Source of the DNA: Pelobacter seleniigenes DSM 18267
Lineage (GTDB): Bacteria > Desulfobacterota > Desulfuromonadia > Desulfuromonadales > Geopsychrobacteraceae
Assembly: GCF_000711225.1 (NCBI RefSeq)
Contig: NZ_JOMG01000002.1
Location: 1,624,501-1,688,500 of the forward strand
DNA length: 64,000 nt
Direction of reading: 5' to 3'
Under the pieces are notes generated by a model. That model searched no databases. It was given only the letters and a program-made list of their open reading frames with translations, and was not told the DNA's origin. Positions 54,559 through 62,116 of this stretch are shown in pieces. A program made the position numbers and the translations under genes. How positions within the stretch are numbered: the stretch's first letter is position 1; the number at the start of each line of letters is the position of its first letter.

Positions 54559-54904
54559 TTTTTACCTCCCGATAGCTTATGAGCTGATTTGATGGTTGAG
54601 CAAGTAAGATCTATCTGGGCAAAGCCAAGGTCGATGAATTTGACTACAAAATCCGATTATTCATTCGTTGAGTCCACGATGTCCTGGCACTCAACACCTA
54701 AAACCTATAGAAAAGTTTCAATCATAGAAATCTCTACAGCTGTGTTTTCCATTCGTTGCAATAATTCTTTCTGTAGACCAGCATTTAGGCGGGGGAAAGA
54801 CAATTTTTATTCCTTTATATTCCTGGGGGAATCAAGGGTCCAGTCTGCTTTTGGTTTTTCCCGCACAGATTTCAATAGTGGCCTGAACTTATGCAAGCAC
54901 AGCA
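54559..54904. other. AT-rich intergenic region, no gene seen
   Basis: About 345 bp, AT-rich, without credible ORFs, RNA genes or repeats. No attC-like site is visible before the MFS gene end. Confidence 0.4.
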
Positions 54905-56137
54905 TCACACCCGGCGAGTGCCGAGTTCCGTGAGCCAGTAGAGAAACGAGATTCCGCCAAACGTGCCACCCAGCAACGCGACGCCTGGCCATCCACTCAG
55001 CTCAAACATATAACCCGATGATGCGGACCCGACCACCCCGCCAAAGAAAAAACAGGTCATGTACGCTGTCGTTATTCGGCTTCTCGCCTTGGGGTTCAGC
55101 GTGTAAATGACGCTCTGGTTCAGGATCTGCGTACCTTGCTGACCAATATCAAGCAGTACGATACCGACGATGATAGCGGAAAGGTGCGTACTGAAGACAC
55201 CCATGATCACAAACGCGAGAACGACCAGCCCGATCAAAACCCCGGTGCCTATCCGGGTGCCGCCACGGTCATGAATGTGCCCTGCGAAACTGGCGCTCAG
55301 GGCTCCCGCAGCGCCAATCAGGCCAAACAAACCGATGGTCGAGTCGTTGTAGCCGTAAGGTGGCCGTGCGAGAAGGAATGCCAGGGCGGTCCAGAATACG
55401 CTAAACGCTGCAAATCCTAAGGAGCCATAGACGATACGCCGTCTCAGTAATGGTTCATCACGAAACAGCTGAATCACCGAGCCAATCAGGGCCGAATATG
55501 ACATACGCGTTTCGCCTTGGCTCTGTGGCAGCATCCGCCACAGCACGGCGGTTTGAACGAACATGCAAATGGTTGCCAGCCCGAAAACAACGCGCCAGCC
55601 AAAAGCGTCAGCAATGAATCCGGAAACCGTACGAGCCAGTAGAATACCAAGCAGCAGGCCTGTCATCACCCGACCTATCACGCTGCCACGCTGCTCGTTA
55701 GCGGCCAGGGTCGCAGCAAATGGCACCAGCACTTGCGCTACGACCGAAGTAAGGCCGATGGCCAGGCATGCAATAAGGAAAGAACCAATGCCTGGCGAGA
55801 CCGCGGCGCCGGCCAGTGCCACCGCAGTCCCTGAGGAAACTACCGTGATGAGTCTGCGTCGTTCAAACAAATCACCGAGCGGTACAATCAGTCCGAGACC
55901 GATGACATAGCCTAGTTGTGTCATCGTAATAATAAGACCGGTTGTGCCTTCAGAGGCCCCGAAGCTTCGTGCCAGCGTGTGCAGCAGCGGCTGCGCATAA
56001 TAAAGATTCGCCACGGCCACACCGGATGCGACAGCCATCACATAGACCAGCGAATCATTTGGCTTTAAGGGGAGGATCTTCAGCGATGTTTGGTCGTCAC
56101 TGTTATGCTGTTGAATCGTCAAGTTAACACTCCCCAC
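54905..56137 (-). CDS. MFS transporter, DHA1 (12-helix) type
   Basis: About 410 aa, 12 membrane helices. Motif A-like GLIVPLGDLFERRRLITV after helix 2; ANLYYAQPLLHTLARSFGAS and LLARTVSGFIADAFGWRVVFGLA are typical of DHA1 efflux proteins. The start is unclear: GTG 56137 lacks a ribosome binding site, while TTG 56122 follows GGGGAG. Substrate unknown. Confidence 0.88.
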   Translation of the reverse strand: MGSVNLTIQQHNSDDQTSLKILPLKPNDSLVYVMAVASGVAVANLYYAQPLLHTLARSFGASEGTTGLIITMTQLGYVIGLGLIVPLGDLFERRRLITVVSSGTAVALAGAAVSPGIGSFLIACLAIGLTSVVAQVLVPFAATLAANEQRGSVIGRVMTGLLLGILLARTVSGFIADAFGWRVVFGLATICMFVQTAVLWRMLPQSQGETRMSYSALIGSVIQLFRDEPLLRRRIVYGSLGFAAFSVFWTALAFLLARPPYGYNDSTIGLFGLIGAAGALSASFAGHIHDRGGTRIGTGVLIGLVVLAFVIMGVFSTHLSAIIVGIVLLDIGQQGTQILNQSVIYTLNPKARSRITTAYMTCFFFGGVVGSASSGYMFELSGWPGVALLGGTFGGISFLYWLTELGTRRV

Positions 56138-56424
56138 CGCATCATGTGCGGGTAGCAGGTGACGAGAAGATAATTCGGTTCCGTGGGCTTCTGGCGAATT
56201 TGCTTAACTCCGCTCAGTTCGGTTGATCTACAATTATTCATTATTCTCATGACTTCAGCAAAGAGCACTTCTCCCCAGGATAATTCAATATCGGTTTGGC
56301 ATATGGGAGAGATGTCATTAACCCCTTGAAATCTAAGGGCTGATCTGACCCCGATGATTGGCACACCCAACGCTTTTGCAAACCCATGGAGGGATTTTTC
56401 TAACAACCTGCGGATTGTTCTGAT
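56138..56424. other. Region upstream of the MFS gene, possible mobile-element scar
   Basis: 287 bp. A minus-strand 95-codon frame (56119-56406) overlaps the MFS start and matches nothing I know. CCGCA/TGCGG hairpin sequences sit at the MFS start, and a GGGGTCAGATC motif near 56350 is often seen around REP-type transposase remnants. No confident feature. Confidence 0.3.
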
Positions 56425-57063
56425 TTAAGCGGATGCTGCTCCAAATGCCGCCCGTGTAAAATTCTGCAGCTTTCTGACAATCGATTCCCGTTCTTTGTCA
56501 AATAGCTCTGTCCCGTGGGCATCCCCCGGGTAAAATAGCAATTCTTTTGGATTTTCAAAAAGTTCGAACATCCTGCGAGTATCGCTTGCGCCATCGTCAT
56601 TTTCCGAATTTATCAAGAGCTTGGGAATTTTAATCCTGCTCAATTCATCCTTACTGTAAAAGACAGTTCCTTCATATTCGATAGGAGCTGAAAAAGCCAC
56701 GACACCAACAATAGAACTGTTCTTTATCTGGCGAGTTGCGATTTTTATGGATGCGACCCCACCCCTGCTTGCTCCAATAAGAATAATCTTCTTCGCACCT
56801 GCATCACAAATAAATGAAATTGCATCTTCAAGAGTTCTTGATTGATCATCCATATGCTGAAAATAGTCATAGGTAAGGACCATATACCCGGCAGAGATCA
56901 AGTCTCCAATAATTGAATCCCATTCACTTTGATCATTGGTATCCATGTTGGAAAGGATAATTGCCAAATGGCCTGATCCATAAAGGTTGCCATTGGTAAA
57001 CCTGCTATCCTGAAATGATTGTGAAATTGGAATACGGACAGATTTTTTGTTGATTAATTTCAT
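56425..57063 (-). CDS. Alpha/beta hydrolase (dienelactone-hydrolase-like)
   Basis: 212 aa. Nucleophile elbow IGASRGGVASIKIA, Asp in LINSENDDGASD and His in YPGDAHGTELF complete the triad. AAGGACTC precedes the ATG. More AT-rich than the genes to its left. A weak attC-like hairpin lies at its 3' end, so it may be a cassette. Substrate unknown. Confidence 0.82.
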   Translation of the reverse strand: MKLINKKSVRIPISQSFQDSRFTNGNLYGSGHLAIILSNMDTNDQSEWDSIIGDLISAGYMVLTYDYFQHMDDQSRTLEDAISFICDAGAKKIILIGASRGGVASIKIATRQIKNSSIVGVVAFSAPIEYEGTVFYSKDELSRIKIPKLLINSENDDGASDTRRMFELFENPKELLFYPGDAHGTELFDKERESIVRKLQNFTRAAFGAASA

Positions 57064-57309
57064 TTGCTGAGTCCTTTTGCTGCCTGACTTTTTGCTAACA
57101 GGTTCGGTCGTGCCGGGGCAGCTTAGTACAAAAGGAAACCACCTGGTTTTACAAGGGGATAGTTACTCTCTCCACGGGAGTTTTATGCTCCAAGACTCGC
57201 TGTGGACTATGTTGATTATAGAGATACGCCTAGTGCCCTGTTCAGTTAGTTGTTTGGATAATTAATGCTGCCGGCTAGTTATGCAACTATAGCGACCAGA
57301 ATTGATTGA

Positions 57310-57600
57310 TCACCTCTTGAGCCAGATCTCCAATTCACATTCAGTCCCGTTACAGCCATACGAGAATACTGCTATTTGATGCTCATCTGCAGCAACTCCA
57401 TAGCACCTTTCACTCCCCTCAATCTCCACCTGAGCACAGAGATACGTGCTGTTGTCATCCAATAGCTTGTTTTTAGTGCCATTGGGGCACTTACACATAT
57501 TGTTGACATAATCGCCGCTGAGGACATTCAGGGTCTGAATGGTTCTCAGTTCCTCTATTCCGAGATTATGAAGCCTGTTGATGATCTCTTTCTGTGACAT
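57310..57600 (-). CDS. Small protein of unknown function
   Basis: 96 aa. N-terminal helix LHNLGIEELRTIQTLNVLSG, then Cys-containing NMCKCPNG, TYLCAQVEIEG, ERCYGV and GCNGTECELEIW. A good GGAG precedes the ATG. Probably a cassette gene, since it lies at the edge of the attC array, but no clear attC sits at its 3' end. Confidence 0.55.
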   Translation of the reverse strand: MSQKEIINRLHNLGIEELRTIQTLNVLSGDYVNNMCKCPNGTKNKLLDDNSTYLCAQVEIEGSERCYGVAADEHQIAVFSYGCNGTECELEIWLKR

Positions 57601-57851
57601 GGTAACTCCAGCTTCAGGGTAAACTTCTTGGCATGGTCCAATTCCGGTCTATCTGATCGGCTAACTAGAATCCCCTGGAAGTGCCTTATTATCACTTCAG
57701 GAGAGGAGGGACCGCAAATTTATGACGTCAATCGTGAGCTGATTTTTTAGCCGCGTCAACAGGTGAAAGGTTTCCGCTCGACTTGAATAAAGAGAAAGAA
57801 AATCAAGGCGTTCACACCCCTCAAAACCCATCCGATATATTTGCTTTATCG
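57601..57851. other. Intergenic region at the left edge of the cassette array
   Basis: About 250 bp without a credible gene, between the 96-codon gene and the first confident attC site. It could be a cassette without an ORF or chromosomal border. Confidence 0.35.
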
Positions 57852-57930
57852 CTATAACGACCGGGCTTGTCCAGCCACAGGATAAGATCGTGGCTCGTCC
57901 CTCGCGCTATCTATCATTATTCGTTAAAAT
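57852..57930 (-). other. attC site of the LUD-domain cassette
   Basis: On the minus strand it begins TTTTAACGA at the LUD stop and ends TCGTTATAG. The inner stem GAGCCACGATC, GTGGCTGG is imperfect, as in attC. Outer TAACGA and TCGTTA pair exactly. About 78 bp. Confidence 0.8.
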
Positions 57931-58550
57931 CCATAATCACCTTCAACAATAAAAACTTTTATTCGCTCAGTATCAAACTGACCCTGGATTATTGTGAAGT
58001 AATTGCAAATTTTGTCTTCTGCTTTACAGTTCATGCATTTTCCGCTACGTACACAAGGTGTGCTTTTCCCTAATCTTTTAGCATCAATTGGGGCAGCGAC
58101 ATTTCTAACTCTACTAAATGCTTCGACTTCTGATATAACAATTTTATTGGTTCCGCAAATCAAAATAACCTTTGATGGTCCATATATAATTGGTGCGACT
58201 CGACTTCCATTGCCATCAAGGTTGTAAATCTTTCCCTCAGTCGATAGTGCGTTTATTCCAGATAAAAAAAGATCTGCACCAAAGTTTTTTATATATAAAT
58301 CCCTTTTTTCTTCACTAGAAATATTTTCTTTGTATTTATCTAAAAAATTAACATTAGAATTTCTCAGTAAAGAGTAAATCCCAAGTTCTTCTAATGTTAT
58401 AGAATCTCCGACACCAATAGTCATTTCTGAAGTTAATCGCTCTTTTATGCAGGAAACTAGCGCTTCTTTTGAAGGAAAATACAGTGCTTCAATTCTATTT
58501 CTCGATAACGAAGATATTGTTTTGTTAATTTTTTCATCAATCTCTTTCAT
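57924..58550 (-). CDS. LUD-domain protein (LutC/YkgG-like), gene cassette
   Basis: 208 aa. RIEALYFPSKEALVSCIKER, MTIGVGDSITLEELGI, GADLFLSGINALSTEGKI and PSKVILICGTNKIVISEVEA match the LUD (DUF162) domain. The C-terminal cysteine patch CVRSGKCMNCKAEDKIC resembles an Fe-S or zinc site. LUD proteins act in lactate oxidation in LutABC or alone in other oxidoreductase roles; no lut genes adjoin. Strongly AT-rich compared with the window. Stop codon is inside the attC. Confidence 0.85.
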   Translation of the reverse strand: MKEIDEKINKTISSLSRNRIEALYFPSKEALVSCIKERLTSEMTIGVGDSITLEELGIYSLLRNSNVNFLDKYKENISSEEKRDLYIKNFGADLFLSGINALSTEGKIYNLDGNGSRVAPIIYGPSKVILICGTNKIVISEVEAFSRVRNVAAPIDAKRLGKSTPCVRSGKCMNCKAEDKICNYFTIIQGQFDTERIKVFIVEGDYGF

Positions 58551-58572
58551 TGATCTTTCCGGGGAGGTTAGA

Positions 58573-58675
58573 TTTTAACGGTTCATGAAGGCCGGCGGCG
58601 ACGCGAAGTTTTGTTCACCACCACAATTTGGTTTTGCTTTTCAATTTTGCACAGACGTATTTTCCGTCCGGTTAG
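58573..58675 (-). other. attC site of the DUF2846 cassette, major part, interrupted by an IS
   Basis: Minus strand: ends GAACCGTTAAAATC at the left; the other end CTAACCGGACGG is broken by the IS inside GGTTAG and resumes at 60333. Rejoined, the site reads ATTCTAACC to CCGTTAAAA. It shares CAATTTGGTTTTG and TTTTCC-TCCG blocks with the attC at 62021-62116, confirming it as one attC. Confidence 0.8.
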
Positions 58676-58689
58676 TTTGATACTTAGTG

Positions 58690-58760
58690 CAGGCCCCCTC
58701 CAGGTAGCGGACCATCCGCTATCCTTTGAGTAACCATAACCCTCAAAGAAAGGAGCCTGC
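58690..58760 (+). promoter_or_regulatory. Structured leader of the IS transposase gene
   Basis: Nested inverted repeats: GTGCAGGC at 58688-58695 with GCCTGCAC at 58753-58760, TAGCGGA/TCCGCTA, and CTTTGAG/CTCAAAG. The leader could fold into a stem covering the ribosome binding site (AAAGGAG) and limit translation. Confidence 0.5.
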
Positions 58761-58763
58761 ACC

Positions 58764-59807
58764 ATGAGATTTTACACGAAACAGCATCAGTTTTATTGCG
58801 GTGTCGATCTCCATGCCGACGCCATGTATGTCTGCATTCTCAACGCAGTCGGTGAGATCGTTGTTCACAAGAACATTCCGACCAAACCGAAAGCATTTCT
58901 GCGCCTGATCAAGCCGTACCGTGAAGGTCTTATCGTCGGTTGTGAATGTATGTTCACCTGGTACTGGCTGGCCGACTTCTGTGCCGATGAAGGTATTAAT
59001 TTTGTCCTCGGACATGCTCTTTACATGCGGGCCATTCATGGAGGCAAGGCCAAGAATGACAAGATCGATTCGCATAAAATCGCCGTGCTGCTGCGCGGCG
59101 GCACTTTCCCGTTGGCTTATGCCTATCCTGCAAAGATGCGGGCGACCCGTGATCTGCTGCGGCGGCGTAATCATCTGGCTCGGAAGCGGGCTGAACTGAT
59201 TGCCCATATTCAGAATACCGCATCGCAATATAATCTGCCTGATCCTTTAGGCTGTGTCGCAAAACCGAGTCAGCGCGAAGGATTGCCGCAGAAGTTCAAA
59301 GACCCCATTGCCCGAGGAATGATAGAAATCGATCTGGCCACAATTGAACACTACGATCAGCTGCTTGGTGTCTTGGAGCGCCAACTCGAAAAGGTGGCCA
59401 TGAGCCATGACCCCGTCAGCCTGGCACTGCTTAAATCCATTCCCGGAGTGGGCAGGATTCTTTCCCTGGTTATCCTTTACGAAATTGAGGATATCGCCCG
59501 TTTCCCCCGTGTCCAGGACTTTATCTCCTACTGCCGGCTGGTCAAGCCGGCCAAGGAATCAAACGGGAAGTCTTACGGCCATTCCGGCAAGCGGATTGGC
59601 AATGCTCACTTGCGCTGGGCCTTTGGAGAAGCCATCATTCTCATGCTCAAAGGAAATAAACCCATGCAGCAGCAAGTGCAGAAGATGGCGAATCGCCATG
59701 GCAAAGGCAAGGCTTTGGCGAATCTTTCCGCTCGGCTGGGGCGAGCGGTCTATGACATGCTGAAGAATCAGGTGCCTTTTGACCAGGAATTGTTCTTAAG
59801 GTCCTGA
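58764..59807 (+). CDS. IS110-family transposase
   Basis: 347 aa, intact. DEDD-type N-terminal domain: GVDLHADAMYVCI, GCECMFTWYWL, AKNDKIDSHKIA. C-terminal Transposase_20 domain: LLKSIPGVGRILSLVIL, FISYCRLVKPAKES, and the Ser-type segment GHSGKRIGNAHLRWAFG. AAAGGAG precedes the ATG. It reads opposite to the cassettes. No frameshift or stop, so the element may be active. Confidence 0.95.
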   Translation: MRFYTKQHQFYCGVDLHADAMYVCILNAVGEIVVHKNIPTKPKAFLRLIKPYREGLIVGCECMFTWYWLADFCADEGINFVLGHALYMRAIHGGKAKNDKIDSHKIAVLLRGGTFPLAYAYPAKMRATRDLLRRRNHLARKRAELIAHIQNTASQYNLPDPLGCVAKPSQREGLPQKFKDPIARGMIEIDLATIEHYDQLLGVLERQLEKVAMSHDPVSLALLKSIPGVGRILSLVILYEIEDIARFPRVQDFISYCRLVKPAKESNGKSYGHSGKRIGNAHLRWAFGEAIILMLKGNKPMQQQVQKMANRHGKGKALANLSARLGRAVYDMLKNQVPFDQELFLRS

Positions 59808-60318
59808 TTCGGGAGGAGGCGGATCAGCCGGAAAGCCTAACTGGTGAGAACCAGCTATCAAGATCGCTCACGGGCCGATAGAAGAGAAACTTCTGGGAGA
59901 GCCATCCCACAGCAAAGGCCCGGTGATCATGAATCTCTTCAGCCGGTTTGCGTTGATTGGAGGTCCGTCTCGCTCCCTCATATTTTGCGCGATGGTCGAA
60001 TGCGGCCCGCGCCGGTTCTGCCCCTGACCCGATTCCGTAGCTAACTGGGATCATCGGAACGCCAGATGAAGCCCGCCCTTATTGACTGGAACGGCACCAG
60101 GGTCCGCACGTGTTTCCAGGTGGCAGAAGATCAGGATGCAACCAAAGGTCCGGCTTCTGTGGATAAGAGCCTCGATAAGTGTTTGGGAGCAGAATCGTGA
60201 CTGCAGCCCGTTGCAAAGCCCAAGTCAGAACCCGGATGGTTGCTAGTAGATCAGTCGCTTGTCAAAGAACGAAAAGATGAATCTTTTACGTTAACGCTAT
60301 TCTTTACTCTTGACGGCC
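59808..60318 (+). ncRNA. Candidate bridge-RNA region of the IS1111-type element
   Basis: About 510 bp of non-coding sequence inside the element downstream of the transposase, where IS1111-group elements carry their guide (bridge) RNA. It contains short stems such as CTGGT/ACCAG near 59840. Exact RNA ends and the two guide loops were not worked out. The call rests on position. Confidence 0.4.
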
Positions 60319-60341
60319 GGGGGCCTGATAAGGGTTAGAAT

Positions 60342-60776
60342 TTAAAGTGCCAACTTGCATTTTTTTAACTCTTCAATGGCCAAGCCTTTATCAACCAAGT
60401 AAGCAGTATGCTCGAAAACCATGGCAGCATAATTTTTTGAAGAAATGCTTACAAAATATGTTTTTCCGGCTTCAACGGTAAACTTTAAAACCCTGTCGAT
60501 GTTTTGAGTGTCGGTAAAAAGAAATATCTCCCCAGGATCAATCTCTTTTACCAGGTAACTTTGATTACTTAGTTTTGGGGATATTCTTACGTTATTTAGA
60601 ACCACTTGGTAACTAACAGCTGCACCCGTCATTGCCCAAGGTCTATAAATGTAAAGTAGGGCCTTATCGGGACGATTACTTTTGACGTCAGTAAAAATGG
60701 GTCCTTTGGCAGCACATCCTGATAAGATAAATACAAGTGCTATCAATAAAAATATAAATGTTTTTCTATAAGTCAT
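60342..60776 (-). CDS. DUF2846-like lipoprotein, gene cassette
   Basis: 144 aa. Lipobox LSGC (Cys21), then RPDKALLYIYRPWAMTGAAV, VVLNNVRISPKLSNQSYLV, IDPGEIFLFTD and VEAGKTYFVSI, which match DUF2846 lipoproteins. AT-rich. Its attC is split by the IS just downstream. No strong ribosome binding site. Confidence 0.82.
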   Translation of the reverse strand: MTYRKTFIFLLIALVFILSGCAAKGPIFTDVKSNRPDKALLYIYRPWAMTGAAVSYQVVLNNVRISPKLSNQSYLVKEIDPGEIFLFTDTQNIDRVLKFTVEAGKTYFVSISSKNYAAMVFEHTAYLVDKGLAIEELKKCKLAL

Positions 60777-60786
60777 AAATTTCGCT

Positions 60787-60846
60787 ATTCTAACGGTAAA
60801 ATTCAGCGGGCGCCGTAGGCGATCCGCTGGAATTATTGGTTAGCGA
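60787..60846 (-). other. attC site of the GIY-YIG-like cassette
   Basis: Minus strand TCGCTAACC to CCGTTAGAAT, about 60 bp. Inner stem AATTCCAGCGG, CCGCTGAATT is imperfect, with an extra base, the classical attC form. The gene's stop TAA is in the first TAAC. Confidence 0.88.
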
Positions 60847-61310
60847 TTGCATGCAATTGCATGATTATAAATACGAACAGCTGCGTCCCTGTGCCATTGC
60901 TCTGATGGTGAAAAATGAATTTCATGCTGGTGTGTAGGCCATTGCCCTGAGAGATGGCGGCAAGCGAACGCAACCTCTGCTTCAATTGTTTCCATGACAT
61001 GCAGGGGAGCATATACGCCATTAATTTTCCCGGTCCAAATGGATAATTTTAAATTTGTTTCTAAAAATTTCCATTTATAACCGTGATACCCACCAGAACC
61101 ATTAGCCTTGAACCCAAAACTTAACCGAGAAGCCATAGGCTGTTTTGCAATACCAACGTAAAGCAATGAGTCGTCACACGAAATAGTATAGAGCTTCGCT
61201 ACGCCTCGCGTCGTCGCTGGAGCTGAAAACTTACATTCTTTCGATCCCCTTGAGAGACAGTACCATCCGCCTGAAAGGCTCAATTCATAATCTAGGGGAT
61301 CGTCTAGCAT
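60840..61310 (-). CDS. GIY-YIG-like protein, gene cassette
   Basis: 156 aa. KLYTISCDDSLLYVGIAKQ, MASRLSFGFKAN and GYHGYKWKF resemble the GIY-YIG core (Y-T-I, Y-V-G-I, Arg) and EAEVAFACRHLSGQWPTHQHEIHF holds the usual Glu region. If active it would be a small nuclease. It starts within 20 bp of the neighbouring attC and lacks a ribosome binding site, common for cassettes. AT-rich. Confidence 0.65.
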   Translation of the reverse strand: MLDDPLDYELSLSGGWYCLSRGSKECKFSAPATTRGVAKLYTISCDDSLLYVGIAKQPMASRLSFGFKANGSGGYHGYKWKFLETNLKLSIWTGKINGVYAPLHVMETIEAEVAFACRHLSGQWPTHQHEIHFSPSEQWHRDAAVRIYNHAIACNR

Positions 61311-61320
61311 GGGTATGCTT

Positions 61321-61390
61321 TCGCTAACGGTTCAGCGTAACCGGGCGTCAGCCGGAGGCTGACGATCCGAGTTGACGCACTGGTTATACG
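61321..61390 (-). other. attC site of the GGCT-like cassette
   Basis: Minus strand CGTATAACC to GAACCGTTAGCGA, about 70 bp. Central stem CGTCAGCCTCCGGCTGACG is perfect, flanked by imperfect pairs. The gene's stop TAA is in TATAAC. Confidence 0.88.
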
Positions 61391-61992
61391 TATCCTTCAC
61401 GACACCGCGATAACGCATCTACAAGACTTGAAGTACCAGTCTTCTGCAGTATTTCGTTTTCATAGCCCTGCATCAGTGGCGTTGAGATGCCTTGCCTTTT
61501 TACCGAAAGAAGATAGCTGATACCATCCTTCCCGGACCGCCCGGCTTCGGCCTTTGCGCTTTTGATAGCGAGATCGGCCAACTTTGCGGCATTTGGATCT
61601 GTGATATTGGCTCCAAGCTTCGTATACAGCACAACGTCGAGCCCCGCGAAGTTATTCAGTTTCTCCACCACCATTCTGTTTGGATTTGGCTTGGATGGTA
61701 GCGCGTAATGCTTGTTGGTGCTTTCGTTCCTTGTCTCTCTCCGCCACAACAAGTCTTGCGCCGTTTTCAGGTCTACACCAGCATCCAAGACAAGAATCGT
61801 GGCATGGACGCGGCCCCCACCGATTTCGACAGGAACGACCGTGGGTGCGCCATCACGCGTAGAACTCGACCGGGCAAACTCTATAGAGAATGGAGTTTCG
61901 ATCCCTTCTTTCCGCTCGCAAATGAGCGGCACAATTTCCTTGCCCGGGTCTTCGATTAAAGAGCCGTAGGCGAGAATTCCAACGCGACTCAT
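61384..61992 (-). CDS. Gamma-glutamylcyclotransferase-like protein, gene cassette
   Basis: 202 aa. N-terminal VGILAYGSLIEDPG has the (L)AYGS motif, which binds the gamma-glutamyl group in GGCT folds. The rest is unusual (RMVVEKLNNFAGLDVVLYTK). AGGAGG precedes the ATG. Function in the cell unknown; it may act on small peptides. Confidence 0.7.
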   Translation of the reverse strand: MSRVGILAYGSLIEDPGKEIVPLICERKEGIETPFSIEFARSSSTRDGAPTVVPVEIGGGRVHATILVLDAGVDLKTAQDLLWRRETRNESTNKHYALPSKPNPNRMVVEKLNNFAGLDVVLYTKLGANITDPNAAKLADLAIKSAKAEAGRSGKDGISYLLSVKRQGISTPLMQGYENEILQKTGTSSLVDALSRCREGYV

Positions 61993-62020
61993 CGGTGCGC
62001 CTCCTGAAACGTATCGGTAG

Positions 62021-62116
62021 TGATAAGCGGTGGCGACGAGAACCAGCGTGACCTACCGCAATTTGGTTTTGTATTTCGGGAAGCACCCCGCTATTTTTCC
62101 ATCCGCTTAATTATAT
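62021..62116 (-). other. attC site of the AbiJ-like cassette
   Basis: Minus strand from TATAATTAAGCGG at the gene stop to CCGCTTATCA, about 95 bp. It shares GGCGACG, CGCAATTTGGTTTTG, TATTTTTCC and TCCG blocks with the attC split by the IS. Its end bases differ (TAAG rather than TAAC), so it may be a decayed or variant site. Confidence 0.7.

Larger units (their letters stand above)
58670..60338 (+). mobile_element. IS110-family (IS1111-type) insertion sequence inside an attC site
   Basis: About 1.66 kb. Transposase at 58764-59807. Subterminal inverted repeats CAGGCCCCC (58690-58698) and GGGGGCCTG (60319-60327) lie 14 bp and 5 bp from a GGTTAG found on both outer sides (58670-58675, 60333-60338). 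This fits IS1111 elements, which have subterminal repeats and recombine at a short shared core. The target is the conserved end of attC. IS1111-attC elements are known, and this looks like one. Confidence 0.85.

Noticed and set aside
56399-56431. Small AACAATCC/GGTTGTT hairpin at the alpha/beta hydrolase stop
   Set aside because: Resembles attC ends but at about 33 bp is too short to be a real attC.
57092-57253. Possible long attC (TAACAGG to CCTGTT and GTTAG)
   Set aside because: About 160 bp, longer than usual, and no inner stem pairs well. Ends could be chance.
60284-60338. Stretch first read as a separate attC before the DUF2846 gene
   Set aside because: It is the right end of the IS; the GGCC stem is the subterminal repeat region and only the last GGTTAG belongs to attC.
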